Positions 28,379-38,771 of a DNA stretch of 64,000 nt are shown here, piece after piece. The position numbers were made by a program, and so were the translations under genes. Origin of the DNA: Rhodopseudomonas faecalis (lineage in GTDB: Bacteria > Pseudomonadota > Alphaproteobacteria > Rhizobiales > Xanthobacteraceae). Position 1 is the stretch's first letter, and the number at the start of each line of letters is the position of its first letter. The stretch covers positions 1-64,000 of the forward strand of contig NZ_QJTI01000003.1 of assembly GCF_003217325.1 (NCBI RefSeq), written 5' to 3'. Under the pieces are notes generated by a model that was given only the letters and a program-made list of their open reading frames with translations, had not been told where the DNA came from and did no database searches.

Positions 28379-29220
28379 TGTTTACCGACGCGCCGAATTT
28401 CGATGTCCGCGACTATCTCCGTCTGGAGATGATGCCGCATTTCCTGTGTCCGGGCTGCGGCCATGGCATCGCGCTGCGCGCGCTGCTGTGGGCGTTGCAC
28501 GACCTGTCGGTCGATAAGGACAAGCTGGCGATCGTGTCCGGCATCGGCTGTGCCGGCCGCCTGTCGGCCTATATCGATGCCAACACCTTCCACACCACCC
28601 ATGGCCGGCCGCTGGCGTTTGCCACCGGGCTGGCGCTGGCGCGCCCCGACCTGCATGTGGTGGTGATTTCCGGCGACGGCGACTGCCTGGCGATCGGTGG
28701 CAACCACCTGATCCACGCCTGCCGCCGTAACCTGAAGCTGACCTGCCTGATGCTCAATAACGAGATCTACGGCATGACCGGCGGTCAGGTGTCGCCGACC
28801 ACCGCGGAAACCCGGCTGACCACCACCACGCCGCTCGGCAACAACGAACCGAGCTTCGATGCCTGCGCGCTGGCCAGCGCTGCCGGCGCCGGCTTTGTCG
28901 GCCGCGAAGTGACCCGGCACGTGCCCAAGCTCAAGGAGCTGATGAAGGCCGGTCTCGAACATCCGGGCTTCGCCTTCATCGAAGTGCTGACCGACTGCAC
29001 CGAAGTCTATGGCCGCAAGAACGAACTCGGCTCCTCGCCGGAAATGATCATGCGCCAGAAGAGCGACATGCGGCCGAGCGCCTATCGCAACACGGTCGAT
29101 ACGCCGTTCCACCCGACCTCGTTGCCGACCGGCATCCTGATGCAGAACGACCGCCCCGAATACGGCGCGGCCTACCGGCGCGCGGCAGCGCTCGCGGCGG
29201 CGAAGGGAGCGAAGAAGTGA
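28378..29220 (+). CDS. korB: 2-oxoacid:ferredoxin oxidoreductase beta subunit (KorB type)
   Basis: A 280-residue beta subunit with the TPP-diphosphate site GDGDCLAIGGNH ... MLNNEIYGMTGGQ. Four cysteines in the positions of the [4Fe-4S] cluster of this family are visible: C24 and C27 (LCPGCGHG), C58 (GIGCAG) and C207 (TDCTEVYG). It starts 1 bp into the korA stop. With korA and korC it makes a complete three-subunit enzyme; the ferredoxin delta subunit is missing as a separate gene. Confidence 0.88.
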   Translation: MFTDAPNFDVRDYLRLEMMPHFLCPGCGHGIALRALLWALHDLSVDKDKLAIVSGIGCAGRLSAYIDANTFHTTHGRPLAFATGLALARPDLHVVVISGDGDCLAIGGNHLIHACRRNLKLTCLMLNNEIYGMTGGQVSPTTAETRLTTTTPLGNNEPSFDACALASAAGAGFVGREVTRHVPKLKELMKAGLEHPGFAFIEVLTDCTEVYGRKNELGSSPEMIMRQKSDMRPSAYRNTVDTPFHPTSLPTGILMQNDRPEYGAAYRRAAALAAAKGAKK

Positions 29221-29774
29221 TGGCGGCAACGCGCTTTGAAGTCCGCTTCGGCGGCACCGGCGGCCAGGGCCTGCTGCTCAGCGGCAAGATGCTGGCCGAC
29301 GCGCTCGCCAGCGAAGGCAAGAACGTCGCGCAGTCGCAGACCTACGAGCCGACCTCGCGCGGCGGCTTCTGCAACGCCGACCTCGTGATCGCCAATGGCG
29401 AGGTCGACTATCCGCTGCCGATCTCGTTCGACTGCCTGGTGCTGCTCGATCAGCTCGCGATCAAGCCGTCCTGGTCGCGCACCAAGCCGAATGCGCTGGT
29501 GATCGCCGACAATCGCAACTGTCCGGAACTGCCGGCCGGCGACTATCCGTGCCATCATCTGCCGCTCAGCCGCACCGCGATCGAACTCGGCAGCGAGCGG
29601 GTCACCAATATTGTTGCGCTCGGCGCCCTGCTCGAGCTCAGCGGCATCTGCAAGCGCGCCTCGATCGAACGGGTGCTGCGTGCCAGCTCGCCGCGCAGTT
29701 TTCTTGATCTGAATTTGGACGCGCTCGCGGCGGGCTATGCGCTCGCTGCCCCGGTGGCTGCCGCGGCATCCTGA
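29217..29774 (+). CDS. korC: 2-oxoacid:ferredoxin oxidoreductase gamma subunit (KorC type)
   Basis: A 185-residue gamma subunit of the POR catalytic-domain family. N-terminal VRFGGTGGQGLLLSGKMLADAL at about 7-28, then QSQTYEPTSRGGFCNADLVI. The ORF could start at GTG 29217 or ATG 29220. It overlaps korB by 4 bp, and paaK starts about 85 bp after its stop. Confidence 0.85.
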   Translation: MMAATRFEVRFGGTGGQGLLLSGKMLADALASEGKNVAQSQTYEPTSRGGFCNADLVIANGEVDYPLPISFDCLVLLDQLAIKPSWSRTKPNALVIADNRNCPELPAGDYPCHHLPLSRTAIELGSERVTNIVALGALLELSGICKRASIERVLRASSPRSFLDLNLDALAAGYALAAPVAAAAS

Positions 29775-29858
29775 TCTAGTTCTTTGACGCAGCGGTTTTG
29801 GGCCGCGGCACGATCGTTCGCCGTCCGCGGGCGACCAGGCAATCGACGGGAGACAATC

Positions 29859-31202
29859 GTGGGACAAGCTCAGACCGCGGCGCGGAATGCACCGGTATAT
29901 ATGTTTGAACCCGGCAGCGAGACCATGCCGCGCGCGCAGATCGCCGCGCTGCAGCTCGAGCGGCTGCGTAAGACGCTGGAGCGCGCTTATCAGTGCGTGC
30001 CGCATCACCGCGCCAAGTTCGACGCGGCCGGCGTCAAGCCCGAGGATCTGAAGTCGCTCGCCGACATCGTGCGCTTCCCGTTCACGGTGAAGACCGATCT
30101 GCGCGACAACTACCCGTTCGGCATGTTCGCAGTGCCGCGCGAAAAGCTGCTGCGCATCCACGCCTCGTCGGGCACCACCGGCAAGCCGACCGTGGTCGGC
30201 TACACCCACAACGACCTCAACACCTGGTCAGACCTGATGGCGCGCTCGATGGCCTGCGCCGGCGCCATGCCGGGCGACATCGTGCATAACGCCTATGGCT
30301 ACGGCCTGTTCACCGGCGGTCTCGGCGCGCATTACGGCGCGGAGCGGCTCGGCGCCACCGTGGTGCCGGTGTCGGGCGGCGGTACTGAACGTCAGGTGTC
30401 GCTGCTCGCCGATTTCGGCGCCAATGTGCTGTGCTCGACGCCGTCTTACGCGCTCAACATCGCCGAAGTGGCCGAAAAGTCCGGCACCGACCTGCGCAAG
30501 GGCGCGCTGCGCCTTGGCCTGTTCGGCGCAGAGCCGTGGAGCAATGCCATGCGCCGCGACCTCGAGCAGCGGCTCGGCATCCGCGCCATCGATATTTATG
30601 GCCTGTCGGAGATCATGGGACCGGGCGTCGCCTGCGAGTGTAACGCCGAGCAGAACGGTCTGCACGGCTGGGAAGATCACTTCCTGTTCGAGACCATCGA
30701 TCCGGAAACCATGCAGCCGCTGCCGGTCGGCTCGGTCGGCGAATTGGTGATCACCACGCTCACCAAAGAAGCGCTGCCGATGATCCGCTATCGCACGCGC
30801 GATATCACGCGGCTCAGCCACGAGCCGTGCTCCTGCGGCCGTACCCATGTGCGCATCATGCGCGTCACCGGCCGCAACGACGACATGATGATCATCCGCG
30901 GCGTCAATGTGTATCCGTCGCAGGTGGAATCGGTGCTGGTCGGCTTCCCCGGCATCGCGCCGCATTACCAGATCGTGCTGACCCGCGATAAGGCGCTCGA
31001 CTCGATGACCGTCGAAGTCGAGATGGCGCCGGGCGCACCGATGGAAGACAGCGACCGCATGCGCAAGGCCGCCGAGGTCACCCATCACATCAAGTCGATG
31101 ATCGGCGTCACCTGCAAGGTGGTGGTGCTGGCGCCGGGCGAAGTGCCGCGCTCGCAGGGCAAGGCGGTGCGCGTCAAGGATCAGCGCGGCATCGCGGGCT
31201 GA
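29859..31202 (+). CDS. paaK: Phenylacetate-CoA ligase PaaK
   Basis: A 447-residue AMP-forming aryl-CoA ligase. The AMP-binding motif [17 protein letters not shown] is at about 103-119, [10 protein letters not shown] and [13 protein letters not shown] at the acid-binding pocket, YRTRDITRL and a C-terminal domain with [27 protein letters not shown]-like hinge. GTG 29859 is chosen because GGGAG precedes it; the open frame goes back to 29784. Reaction: phenylacetate + ATP + CoA to phenylacetyl-CoA, which feeds either the aerobic paa route or anaerobic benzoyl-CoA route. Last gene of the ior-kor-paaK unit. Confidence 0.9.
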   Translation: MGQAQTAARNAPVYMFEPGSETMPRAQIAALQLERLRKTLERAYQCVPHHRAKFDAAGVKPEDLKSLADIVRFPFTVKTDLRDNYPFGMFAVPREKLLRIHASSGTTGKPTVVGYTHNDLNTWSDLMARSMACAGAMPGDIVHNAYGYGLFTGGLGAHYGAERLGATVVPVSGGGTERQVSLLADFGANVLCSTPSYALNIAEVAEKSGTDLRKGALRLGLFGAEPWSNAMRRDLEQRLGIRAIDIYGLSEIMGPGVACECNAEQNGLHGWEDHFLFETIDPETMQPLPVGSVGELVITTLTKEALPMIRYRTRDITRLSHEPCSCGRTHVRIMRVTGRNDDMMIIRGVNVYPSQVESVLVGFPGIAPHYQIVLTRDKALDSMTVEVEMAPGAPMEDSDRMRKAAEVTHHIKSMIGVTCKVVVLAPGEVPRSQGKAVRVKDQRGIAG

Positions 31203-31236
31203 TCGCCCCGCTTCGATTGTCAGTCGCTAACACGCA

Positions 31237-31265
31237 AAATGCCCGGCTCGCGCCGGGCATTTTTG
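31237..31265 (+). terminator. Terminator after paaK
   Basis: A perfect hairpin AAAATGCCCGGC, TCGC, GCCGGGCATTTTT, 35 bp after the paaK stop, ending in a T run. Confidence 0.9.
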
Positions 31266-31348
31266 TTGGTGGCTTATCGCTTCCCCTCCCGAAGGCTCCA
31301 TGTCTGAGACCGAAGCGATATCGATTTGTTCGCCGAGCCTGTCGTAAT

Positions 31349-32264
31349 CCCTCCCCCTTGCGGGGAGGGTCGGCCGAGCGAAGCGGAGGCCGGGGTGGGG
31401 GTCTGCACACATGGCCTCAAGGACACCCCCACCCGGCCGGCCTGACGGCCGGCCCCCCTCCCCGCAAGGGGGTCGCAAGGGGGAGGGAGAGAGCCTCGGT
31501 CTCAGCGCGTGCGCAAATTGCCGTCGCCGAGTTGAGGACACCCGTGTTGGAATTGAGCAAAGGGATTGGAAGCGGCTTGCGAAAGATCGGCCTGATTAGC
31601 TCGTCGAGCTTCTCGTAATCCCTCCCCCTTGCGGGGAGGGGCGGCCGAGCGAAGCGGAGGCCGGGGTGGGGGGCTCAACGCACGGCCTCAAGGACACCCC
31701 CACCCGGCCGGCCTGCGGCCGTCCCCCCTCCCCGCAAGGGGGAGGGAGGGAGCCTCGGTCTCAGGGCGTGCGCAAATTGCCGTCGCCGAGTTGATGACTC
31801 CCGTGTTGGAATTGAGCAACGGGATTGGAAGCGGCTTGCGAAAGACAGGCCTGATTAGCTCGTCGAGCTTCTCGTAATCCCTCCCCCTTGCGGGGAGGGT
31901 CGGCCGAGCGGAGCGGAGGCCGGGGTGGGGGGCTCAACGCACGGCCTTTGGACACCCCCACCCGTCCGGCCTACGGCCGTCCACCCTCCCCGCAAGGGGG
32001 AGGGAGGGAGCCTCGGTCTCAGGGCGTGCGCAAATTGCCGTCGCCGAGTTGAGGACACCCGTGTTGGAATTGAGCAACGGGATTGGAAGCGGCTTGCGAA
32101 AGACAGGCCTGATTAGCTCGTCGAGCTTCTCGTAATCCCTCCCCCTTGCGGGGAGGGTCGGCCGAGCGGAGCGGAGGCCGGGGTGGGGGGCTCAACGCAC
32201 GGCCTCAAGGACACCCCCACCCGGCCGGCCTGATGGCCGGCCACCCTCCCCGCAAGGGGGAGGG
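31349..32264. repeat. Tandem array of four long palindromic elements
   Basis: Four copies of a 126-139 bp inverted-repeat element: 31349-31487, 31620-31746, 31879-32004 and 32137-32264. Each begins CCCTCCCCCTTGCGGGGAGG and ends with its reverse complement, with an inner GGCCGGGGTGGGG / CACCCCCACC pair. Three spacers (31488-31619, 31747-31878, 32005-32136), each exactly 132 bp and nearly identical, separate them. Copy 1 has an 11-bp internal duplication of the GGGGGTCGCAA type. Frames in it are open by chance and repeat with the unit; I see no gene. Confidence 0.85.
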
Positions 32265-32284
32265 AAAGAGGGGCAAATGTCTCC

Positions 32285-32310
32285 GTCATTGTAAGCGAAG
32301 CGAAGCAATC
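32285..32310. repeat. Single arm of the REP-like element
   Basis: CGTCATTGTAAGCGAAGCGA followed by AGCAATCC: a one-arm variant of the CGTCATTGCGAG family seen at 7353 and 8437, just after the palindrome array and before the yqeY-like stop. Confidence 0.5.
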
Positions 32311-32391
32311 CAGCCTCGCGCCTCGCGCACCGACCCAAATTCTCGGCCGCCTGGGCGCCCGCGAGCCGGATGCCTCCGCGTGCGGCACGCC

Positions 32392-32847
32392 TCAAGCGGT
32401 CAGCGCCGCCTTCACCAGGCCGCTGGCCTTGCCAAAATCCATCTGGCCGGCATAGGCCGCCTTCAGGGCGGCGATCACCTTGCCCATGTCCTTGATGCCG
32501 GCGGCGCCGGTCTCGGCGATGGTGGCGGCGATCGCGGCCTTGACCTCGTCCTCCGACATCTGCTGCGGCAGATAGGCGGAGATCACCGCGATCTCCTCGC
32601 GCTCCTGCGCGGCGAGCTCGGCGCGGCCGCCCTTGTCGTACAGTTCGACCGATTCCTGGCGCTGCTTGATCATCTTCTGCAACAGGCTGAGCACATCACC
32701 GTCGCTGAGCGGCGGCTTGCCCTGGCCGCGGGCTTCGATGTCGGCGTTCTTGATGGTCGAATTCACCATCCGCAAGGTGGACAGCTTGCGCTCGTCCTTG
32801 GCCTTCATCGCCTCCTTCACCGCATTGTTGATGTCATCACGCAGCAT
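32392..32847 (-). CDS. GatB/YqeY domain-containing protein
   Basis: A 151-residue protein of the GatB/YqeY family (the helical tail domain of the amidotransferase GatB as a free protein; thought to bind tRNA). Family marks: MLRDDINNAVKEAMKAKDE at the N-terminus, LRMVNSTIKNADIEARG and MGKVIAALKAAYAGQMDFGKAS at the C-terminus. AGGAG is seven bases before the ATG at 32847; the frame is open upstream but without homology. It is divergent from carA, with which the pairing is common in alphaproteobacteria. Confidence 0.9.
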   Translation of the reverse strand: MLRDDINNAVKEAMKAKDERKLSTLRMVNSTIKNADIEARGQGKPPLSDGDVLSLLQKMIKQRQESVELYDKGGRAELAAQEREEIAVISAYLPQQMSEDEVKAAIAATIAETGAAGIKDMGKVIAALKAAYAGQMDFGKASGLVKAALTA

Positions 32848-33083
32848 CACAAACTCCTCATGGCGGCCTTCATCGGCCACTTGGTGCGCTGATTTAGGCG
32901 CTCCGCGCCGGTGAGACAACGACATTGACCCGCACGGCGCTACCCTGGCGGCACCGCCCGCCCGCCACCGACCGGGTGCGACAGCGCGTCCGCCTGGTGA
33001 GCCGGCAAATATTCGCAGGCCGTCCCCAAAACCGGCGGTTCCGGCTTTGACGGCCACGCGGCCCGGCTCTATGTAGTGGGCTC

Positions 33084-34274
33084 ATGACGACATCAGACAC
33101 CCATTCCGCCTGGCCGGACCTCAAGCCGACCGCGTTGCTCGTGCTTGCCGATGGTACCGTGTTCCAGGGTTTCGGCCTTGGTGCCGAGGGCCATGCCGTC
33201 GGCGAGGTCTGCTTCAACACCGCCATGACCGGCTACCAGGAGATCCTCACCGATCCGTCCTATGCCGGTCAATTGATCACCTTCACCTTCCCGCACATCG
33301 GCAATGTCGGCGCCAACGATGAAGACATCGAAGCGCTGAACGCCGCGGCGACCCCGGGCGCCCGCGGTGTGATCCTGCGTGCGGCGATCACCGACCCGTC
33401 GAATTACCGCTCCGCCAAGCATCTCGACGCCTGGCTGAAGAACCGCGGCATTATCGGCCTGTCCGGCATCGACACCCGCGCCATGACCGCGCTGATCCGC
33501 GGCAACGGCATGCCCAATGCCGTGATCGCCCATTCGCCGAGCGGCGAGTTCGACGTCGAAGCCCTGAAGAAGCAGGCCCGCGAATGGCCCGGCCTGGTCG
33601 GCATGGACCTGGTGCCGATGGTCGGCTCCGGCCAGCGCTTCGACTGGGATGAGACCCCGTGGGTCTGGAACGAGGGCTACGGCCGGCAGAGCGCGCCGGA
33701 ATTCAACGTGGTCGCCGTCGATTACGGCATCAAGCGCAACATCCTGCGCTTGCTGGCGGGCGTCGGCTGCAAGGTCACCGTGGTTCCGGCCACCACCTCG
33801 GCCGAGGACATCTTGGCGCTGAAGCCCGACGGCGTGTTCCTGTCGAACGGCCCGGGCGATCCGGCCGCGACCGGCGAATATGCCGTGCCGGTGATCAAGG
33901 AAGTGGTGGCCTCCGGATTGCCGACCTTCGGCATCTGCCTCGGCCACCAGATGCTGGGCCTGGCGCTCGGCGGTAAGACCATCAAGATGCACCAGGGTCA
34001 CCATGGTGCCAATCATCCGGTCAAGGATCTGACCACCGGCAAGGTCGAGATCACCTCGATGAACCACGGCTTTGCGATCGACCAGGAGACGCTGCCCGGC
34101 AACGTCACCCAGACCCACGTGTCGCTGTTCGACGGCTCGAACTGCGGCATCGCGCTGTCCGACAAGCCGGTGTTTTCGGTGCAGTACCACCCGGAAGCCT
34201 CGCCCGGCCCGAAGGACTCGCACTATCTGTTCCAGCGGTTCGCCGACCTGATGCGCGCCCGCAAGGCCGCCTGA
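33084..34274 (+). CDS. carA: Carbamoyl-phosphate synthase small subunit CarA
   Basis: A 396-residue glutamine-hydrolysing subunit that feeds ammonia to CarB for arginine and pyrimidine synthesis. N-terminal CarA domain ([20 protein letters not shown], then [17 protein letters not shown]), C-terminal class I glutaminase with the nucleophile Cys in [11 protein letters not shown] and the His/Glu pair in YHPEASPGP. Full length and intact. A terminator follows 25 bp after the stop; no carB lies within the window, so the two are not in one short transcript here. Confidence 0.97.
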   Translation: MTTSDTHSAWPDLKPTALLVLADGTVFQGFGLGAEGHAVGEVCFNTAMTGYQEILTDPSYAGQLITFTFPHIGNVGANDEDIEALNAAATPGARGVILRAAITDPSNYRSAKHLDAWLKNRGIIGLSGIDTRAMTALIRGNGMPNAVIAHSPSGEFDVEALKKQAREWPGLVGMDLVPMVGSGQRFDWDETPWVWNEGYGRQSAPEFNVVAVDYGIKRNILRLLAGVGCKVTVVPATTSAEDILALKPDGVFLSNGPGDPAATGEYAVPVIKEVVASGLPTFGICLGHQMLGLALGGKTIKMHQGHHGANHPVKDLTTGKVEITSMNHGFAIDQETLPGNVTQTHVSLFDGSNCGIALSDKPVFSVQYHPEASPGPKDSHYLFQRFADLMRARKAA

Positions 34275-34299
34275 TCGGGCGACCAGCCAATCGACCAAG

Positions 34300-34334
34300 C
34301 TGCGGTTCTGAGCGATCAGAACCGCAGTTTTTTT
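34300..34334 (+). terminator. Terminator after carA
   Basis: A perfect 12-bp stem CTGCGGTTCTGA / TCAGAACCGCAG with a four-base loop (GCGA), followed by seven T. Confidence 0.93.
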
Positions 34335-34528
34335 ATGGGCCGAGCTTGAGGCGCCAAAGCTGATGGCCGCGCGCAGCCGCCCGCCGCTGCCGCCCACGGG
34401 AATTTTCAGCGCGCCGCGCCCAAAACCTTCCCCCGCCCCGCGAAACGCATTAGACCCGGCGACGCGCCAGAATCGCCAAGTTCCGTTGTCAAATTCCGGC
34501 GATCGAGATTCCGAAAGCAGGCCGGCGA

Positions 34529-35227
34529 ATGGAAGACTGGATCGATTATTACGACTCCACGCACACGATCTATGTCAGCAAGCTGCACCGCGACGTGCAT
34601 TTCCGGCAGATCGCTGAGGACATCATCCGCTACATCCCCGCGCCGGATGCCGTGGTGCTCGACTATTCCTGCGGCGAAGCGCTGTCGGCTGGCCTGGTCG
34701 CGGCCGCCTGCGGCCGGCTGATCCTGGCCGAACCGGCGCCCGGGGTGCGCGGCCGGCTGATCGCGCGGTTCGCTCCCAACCTGAAAATCCGGGTGCGCTC
34801 GCTGGAAGAATTGCGCCACATGGAGCCGGGCTCGGTCGATCTGGTGGTGATGAATTCGGTGGCGCAATACATGACGCCGGACGATCTCGACCGCGCGCTG
34901 TTGGTGCTGCGCCGGCTGCTGAAGCCGCATGGCCGGCTGGTGCTCGGCGACATTCTGCAGCCCAATGTCGGCATGGTCACCGATGTCGCCGCCTTGCTGC
35001 GCATGGCGCGTCAGCACGGTTTTCTCAAAGATGCGCTGGTCGGGCTGGTCCGCACCGCGCTGTCGGACTACCGGCAACTGCGCAACACCATCGGCTTGCA
35101 ACGCTACGAAGAAGCCGAGGTGCTCGATAAGCTGACCGCCGCCGGTTTTGTCGCCGTGCGCGCCGAGCGCAATATCGGCCACAATCCCTCGCGCATGACG
35201 TTTGTGGCGCAGCCGGCGGGAAACTGA
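34529..35227 (+). CDS. Class I SAM-dependent methyltransferase
   Basis: A 232-residue methyltransferase with motif I as VVLDYSCGEALSAG (residues about 43-56), an acidic end of strand 2 in LAEPAP, and motif post-I VDLVVMNSVAQYM. The N-terminal EDWIDYYDSTHTIYVSKLHRDVHF segment and the C-terminal NIGHNPSRMTFVA tail resemble the type-11 group. Substrate unknown; no neighbour gives a clue. It stands alone after the carA terminator. Confidence 0.75.
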   Translation: MEDWIDYYDSTHTIYVSKLHRDVHFRQIAEDIIRYIPAPDAVVLDYSCGEALSAGLVAAACGRLILAEPAPGVRGRLIARFAPNLKIRVRSLEELRHMEPGSVDLVVMNSVAQYMTPDDLDRALLVLRRLLKPHGRLVLGDILQPNVGMVTDVAALLRMARQHGFLKDALVGLVRTALSDYRQLRNTIGLQRYEEAEVLDKLTAAGFVAVRAERNIGHNPSRMTFVAQPAGN

Positions 35228-35250
35228 TCGTTCGCGCGCCGCGCTCACCT

Positions 35251-35460
35251 CGTCATTCCGGGGCGACCGCTCCCCCACCTCGTCATTCCGGGGCGGCCAC
35301 CGCGCAGCGGTGGGCGAACCCGGAATCTCTGTTGGAAGACAATCGCGGGATTCCGGGTCTGCGCGCTACGCGCGCATCCCGGAATGACGTTGCGGGGCAG
35401 CGCCCCTCACCCGACCCGGCCTCGCCGGTTCGACCTCTCCCCGAACGCGGGGAGAGGTGA
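35251..35460. repeat. REP-like elements, CGTCATTCCGGGG and GGGGAGAGG types
   Basis: Two direct copies of CGTCATTCCGGGGCG (35251-35265, 35281-35295); the second pairs with the inverted CCCGGAATGACG at 35378-35389 to bound a 109-bp element with inner GCGCGCTACGCGCGC-type hairpin. Right after it, 35400-35460 is another palindrome (CCCCTCACC ... CCTCTCCCCG / CGGGGAGAGGTGA) of the same type as the hairpin at 22760. The 35228-35511 gap holds no gene; 35465-35511 has a short ACTCACACCRC-type tandem repeat. Confidence 0.7.
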
Positions 35461-35511
35461 GTAACTCACAACTGCGGCTACTCAGACCGCCGCCACTCAC
35501 ACCGCTGCTAC

Positions 35512-36621
35512 TCACACCACCACACACAGCCGCTTCGCGGCGCGGGTGATGCCGGTGTAAAGCCAGCGCGCGCGGCTGTCCTGAAACGCAAAGCTCTCGT
35601 CGAACAGCACCACGTCGTCCCATTGCGAGCCCTGGCTTTTGTGCACGGTCAGCACATAGCCATAGTCAAACTCGTCATAGGGCTTGCGCTGCTCCCACGG
35701 GATTTCCTCGATCGCGCCGCCAAAGCAATCGCCGCGCACCGACACTTTGGTGAGCCGCCCGCCGAAATCTTCATCCGGTACGATGCGCATGGTGATGATC
35801 ATCGACTTCGAGGTGGCGCGCGCTTTCACGCGCCACAGCCCGCCATTGAACAGCGCCTTCTTACGGTTGTTGCGCAGGCACACCAGCTTGTCGCCGGCGA
35901 CCGGCAACGGATCCTCGATGTTCTGCTTCTGCCGCACCCGCATATTGTAGGCGCGCCGCGTGTTGTTGCGGCCGACCAGCACCTGATCGGCGCCCATCAC
36001 CCGGTCGGGATCGAGATCGCCGCGCCGCACCACCTGGCTGTCGCCATAGTCACCGACTTCGAGACGGCGCCCTTCGCGTACCGCCATCGACATGCGCACG
36101 ATCGGATCGTCCTGCGCCTGACGATGCACCTCGGTCAGCATCACGTCGGGCTCGGCATTGGTGAAGAAACCGCCGCCCTGGATCGGCGGCAATTGCGCCG
36201 GATCGCCGAGTACCAAGAGCGGGCAATCGAACGACATCAAATCGCGGCCCAGTTCCTCATCGACCATCGAGCATTCGTCGATCACGATCAGCTTGGCCTT
36301 TGAGGCCGGCGCGTCGTCCCACAGCTCAAAACTCGGCTGTTCGACGCCGCTCTCCTTGGTGCGGTAGATCAGCGAATGAATAGTCGAGGCGCTGTCGCAG
36401 CCCTTGTTGCGCATCACCAAGGCGGCCTTGCCGGTGAAGGCGGCGAACTTGACCTCACCCTTGACGCCCTCAGCGATGTGACGCGCCAGGGTGGTCTTGC
36501 CGGTTCCGGCATAGCCGAACAGCCGGAACACTTGCGGCGTGCTGCCGCGGCCGGGCTTGGCCTTCAGCCAATCGGCAACGGCGGTGAGCGCGGCATCCTG
36601 ATGCGGGGTAAAAGTGGGCAT
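35512..36621 (-). CDS. RecD/Dda-like superfamily 1 DNA helicase
   Basis: A 369-residue SF1B-type ATPase. Motif I (Walker A) FGYAGTGKTTLARH at about 34-47, motif II VIDECSMVDEE, motif III LLVLGDPAQLPPI, motif IV/V region GADQVLVGRNNTRRAYN, and the UvrD_C_2 tail TVHKSQGSQWDDVVLFDES ending in LYTGITRAAKRL. The start at 36621 (MPTFTP) is chosen since the fold begins there; the open frame runs 19 codons upstream. It is compact like phage T4 Dda or stand-alone RecD2 cores; partners are unknown. Confidence 0.85.
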   Translation of the reverse strand: MPTFTPHQDAALTAVADWLKAKPGRGSTPQVFRLFGYAGTGKTTLARHIAEGVKGEVKFAAFTGKAALVMRNKGCDSASTIHSLIYRTKESGVEQPSFELWDDAPASKAKLIVIDECSMVDEELGRDLMSFDCPLLVLGDPAQLPPIQGGGFFTNAEPDVMLTEVHRQAQDDPIVRMSMAVREGRRLEVGDYGDSQVVRRGDLDPDRVMGADQVLVGRNNTRRAYNMRVRQKQNIEDPLPVAGDKLVCLRNNRKKALFNGGLWRVKARATSKSMIITMRIVPDEDFGGRLTKVSVRGDCFGGAIEEIPWEQRKPYDEFDYGYVLTVHKSQGSQWDDVVLFDESFAFQDSRARWLYTGITRAAKRLCVVV

Positions 36622-36810
36622 GGCTCTCAAGGGCTGATGCGGCCAAAAGGGCGCCTTCGGCGCCGCCGCGATTCGCAAGCTACAGCGTTTTACGGCGAAG
36701 TGGAGTCCGCTTCGCGTTTAAGAAACGTGTCGAAGCAATAGCCATTCAGGCAGCGAGCGCAAGCCGTCGCCCTTGCAGCAGCGCTGCGTGCCACGCATGA
36801 TGGAGGCGTG

Positions 36811-36966
36811 ATGCAGAAAATCGGAACCTGGATTGTCTATGTGGTCGGCGCGGTCGCGGTCGGCTATCTGCTGCTGTACGTCTATGCGTGGCTGACCGCG
36901 CCGGACTTAACGCCCGGCGAGCCGATCCGCATTTTCCGCAAGCACGACGCGCCGGAATATTCCTGA
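36811..36966 (+). CDS. Small single-span membrane protein, 51 aa
   Basis: A 51-residue frame, MQKIGTWIVYVVGAVAVGYL, with one hydrophobic span at about 7-28 and a charged C-terminal tail (PIRIFRKHDAPEYS). GGAGG is five bases before the ATG at 36811. It converges with flbD, 16 bp apart. Function unknown. Confidence 0.5.
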   Translation: MQKIGTWIVYVVGAVAVGYLLLYVYAWLTAPDLTPGEPIRIFRKHDAPEYS

Positions 36967-36982
36967 CGCGCCGCGGCGCCGC

Positions 36983-38365
<1,383 letters not shown>

Positions 38366-38418
38366 GGTATTGCTCCTGTCAGTCTGCCGCGCGCATCGCG
38401 TTGGGCCGTGCGGTCACG

Positions 38419-38769
38419 TCAGTTCCGCTCCGCATTGATGATTTCCGTCATGGTCACGCCGAGCTTGTCCTCGACCAGCACCACTTCGCCGCGGGCCACC
38501 AGGCGGTTGTTGACGTAGATATCGATCGCCTCGCCGACCTTGCGGTCCAGCTCCAGCACGGTGCCGGGCCCGAGCTTGAGCAGCTCGCCGACATCCATCT
38601 TGGAGCGGCCGAGCACGGCCGAGACCTGCACCGGCACGTCGAACACCGCTTCCAGATCGGCGGCGACGCGCGAGACGTTTTCTTCTTCGCTGTAGCCGAT
38701 GTCGCTAATCGGCGGGGCATCGGCGGAGTTGAGATCCGGGAGCGGTACCTGACCGTCATTATCGACCAT
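38419..38769 (-). CDS. fliN: Flagellar motor switch protein FliN
   Basis: A 116-residue C-ring protein. The SpoA domain is complete: VPVQVSAVLGRSKMDVGELLKLGPGTVLELDR-type core at about 43-75 and LVARGEVVLVEDKLGVTMTEI at about 90-110. The variable N-terminal 40 residues are acidic. Two bp separate it from fliH. Confidence 0.95.
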   Translation of the reverse strand: MVDNDGQVPLPDLNSADAPPISDIGYSEEENVSRVAADLEAVFDVPVQVSAVLGRSKMDVGELLKLGPGTVLELDRKVGEAIDIYVNNRLVARGEVVLVEDKLGVTMTEIINAERN

Positions 38770-38771
38770 TG

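Noticed and set aside
31217-32116. Series of 60-130 aa frames in the palindrome array
   Set aside because: They recur with the repeat unit, are Pro/Arg/Gly-rich, have no ribosome site and change frame between copies.
31349-32264. CRISPR array
   Set aside because: Only four units, the repeats are ~127-bp palindromes and the spacers are near-identical 132-bp blocks, the opposite of a CRISPR pattern.
33093-34397. Minus-strand frame of 434 aa opposite carA
   Set aside because: Shadow of carA; CarA domains and active-site residues are in the plus frame.
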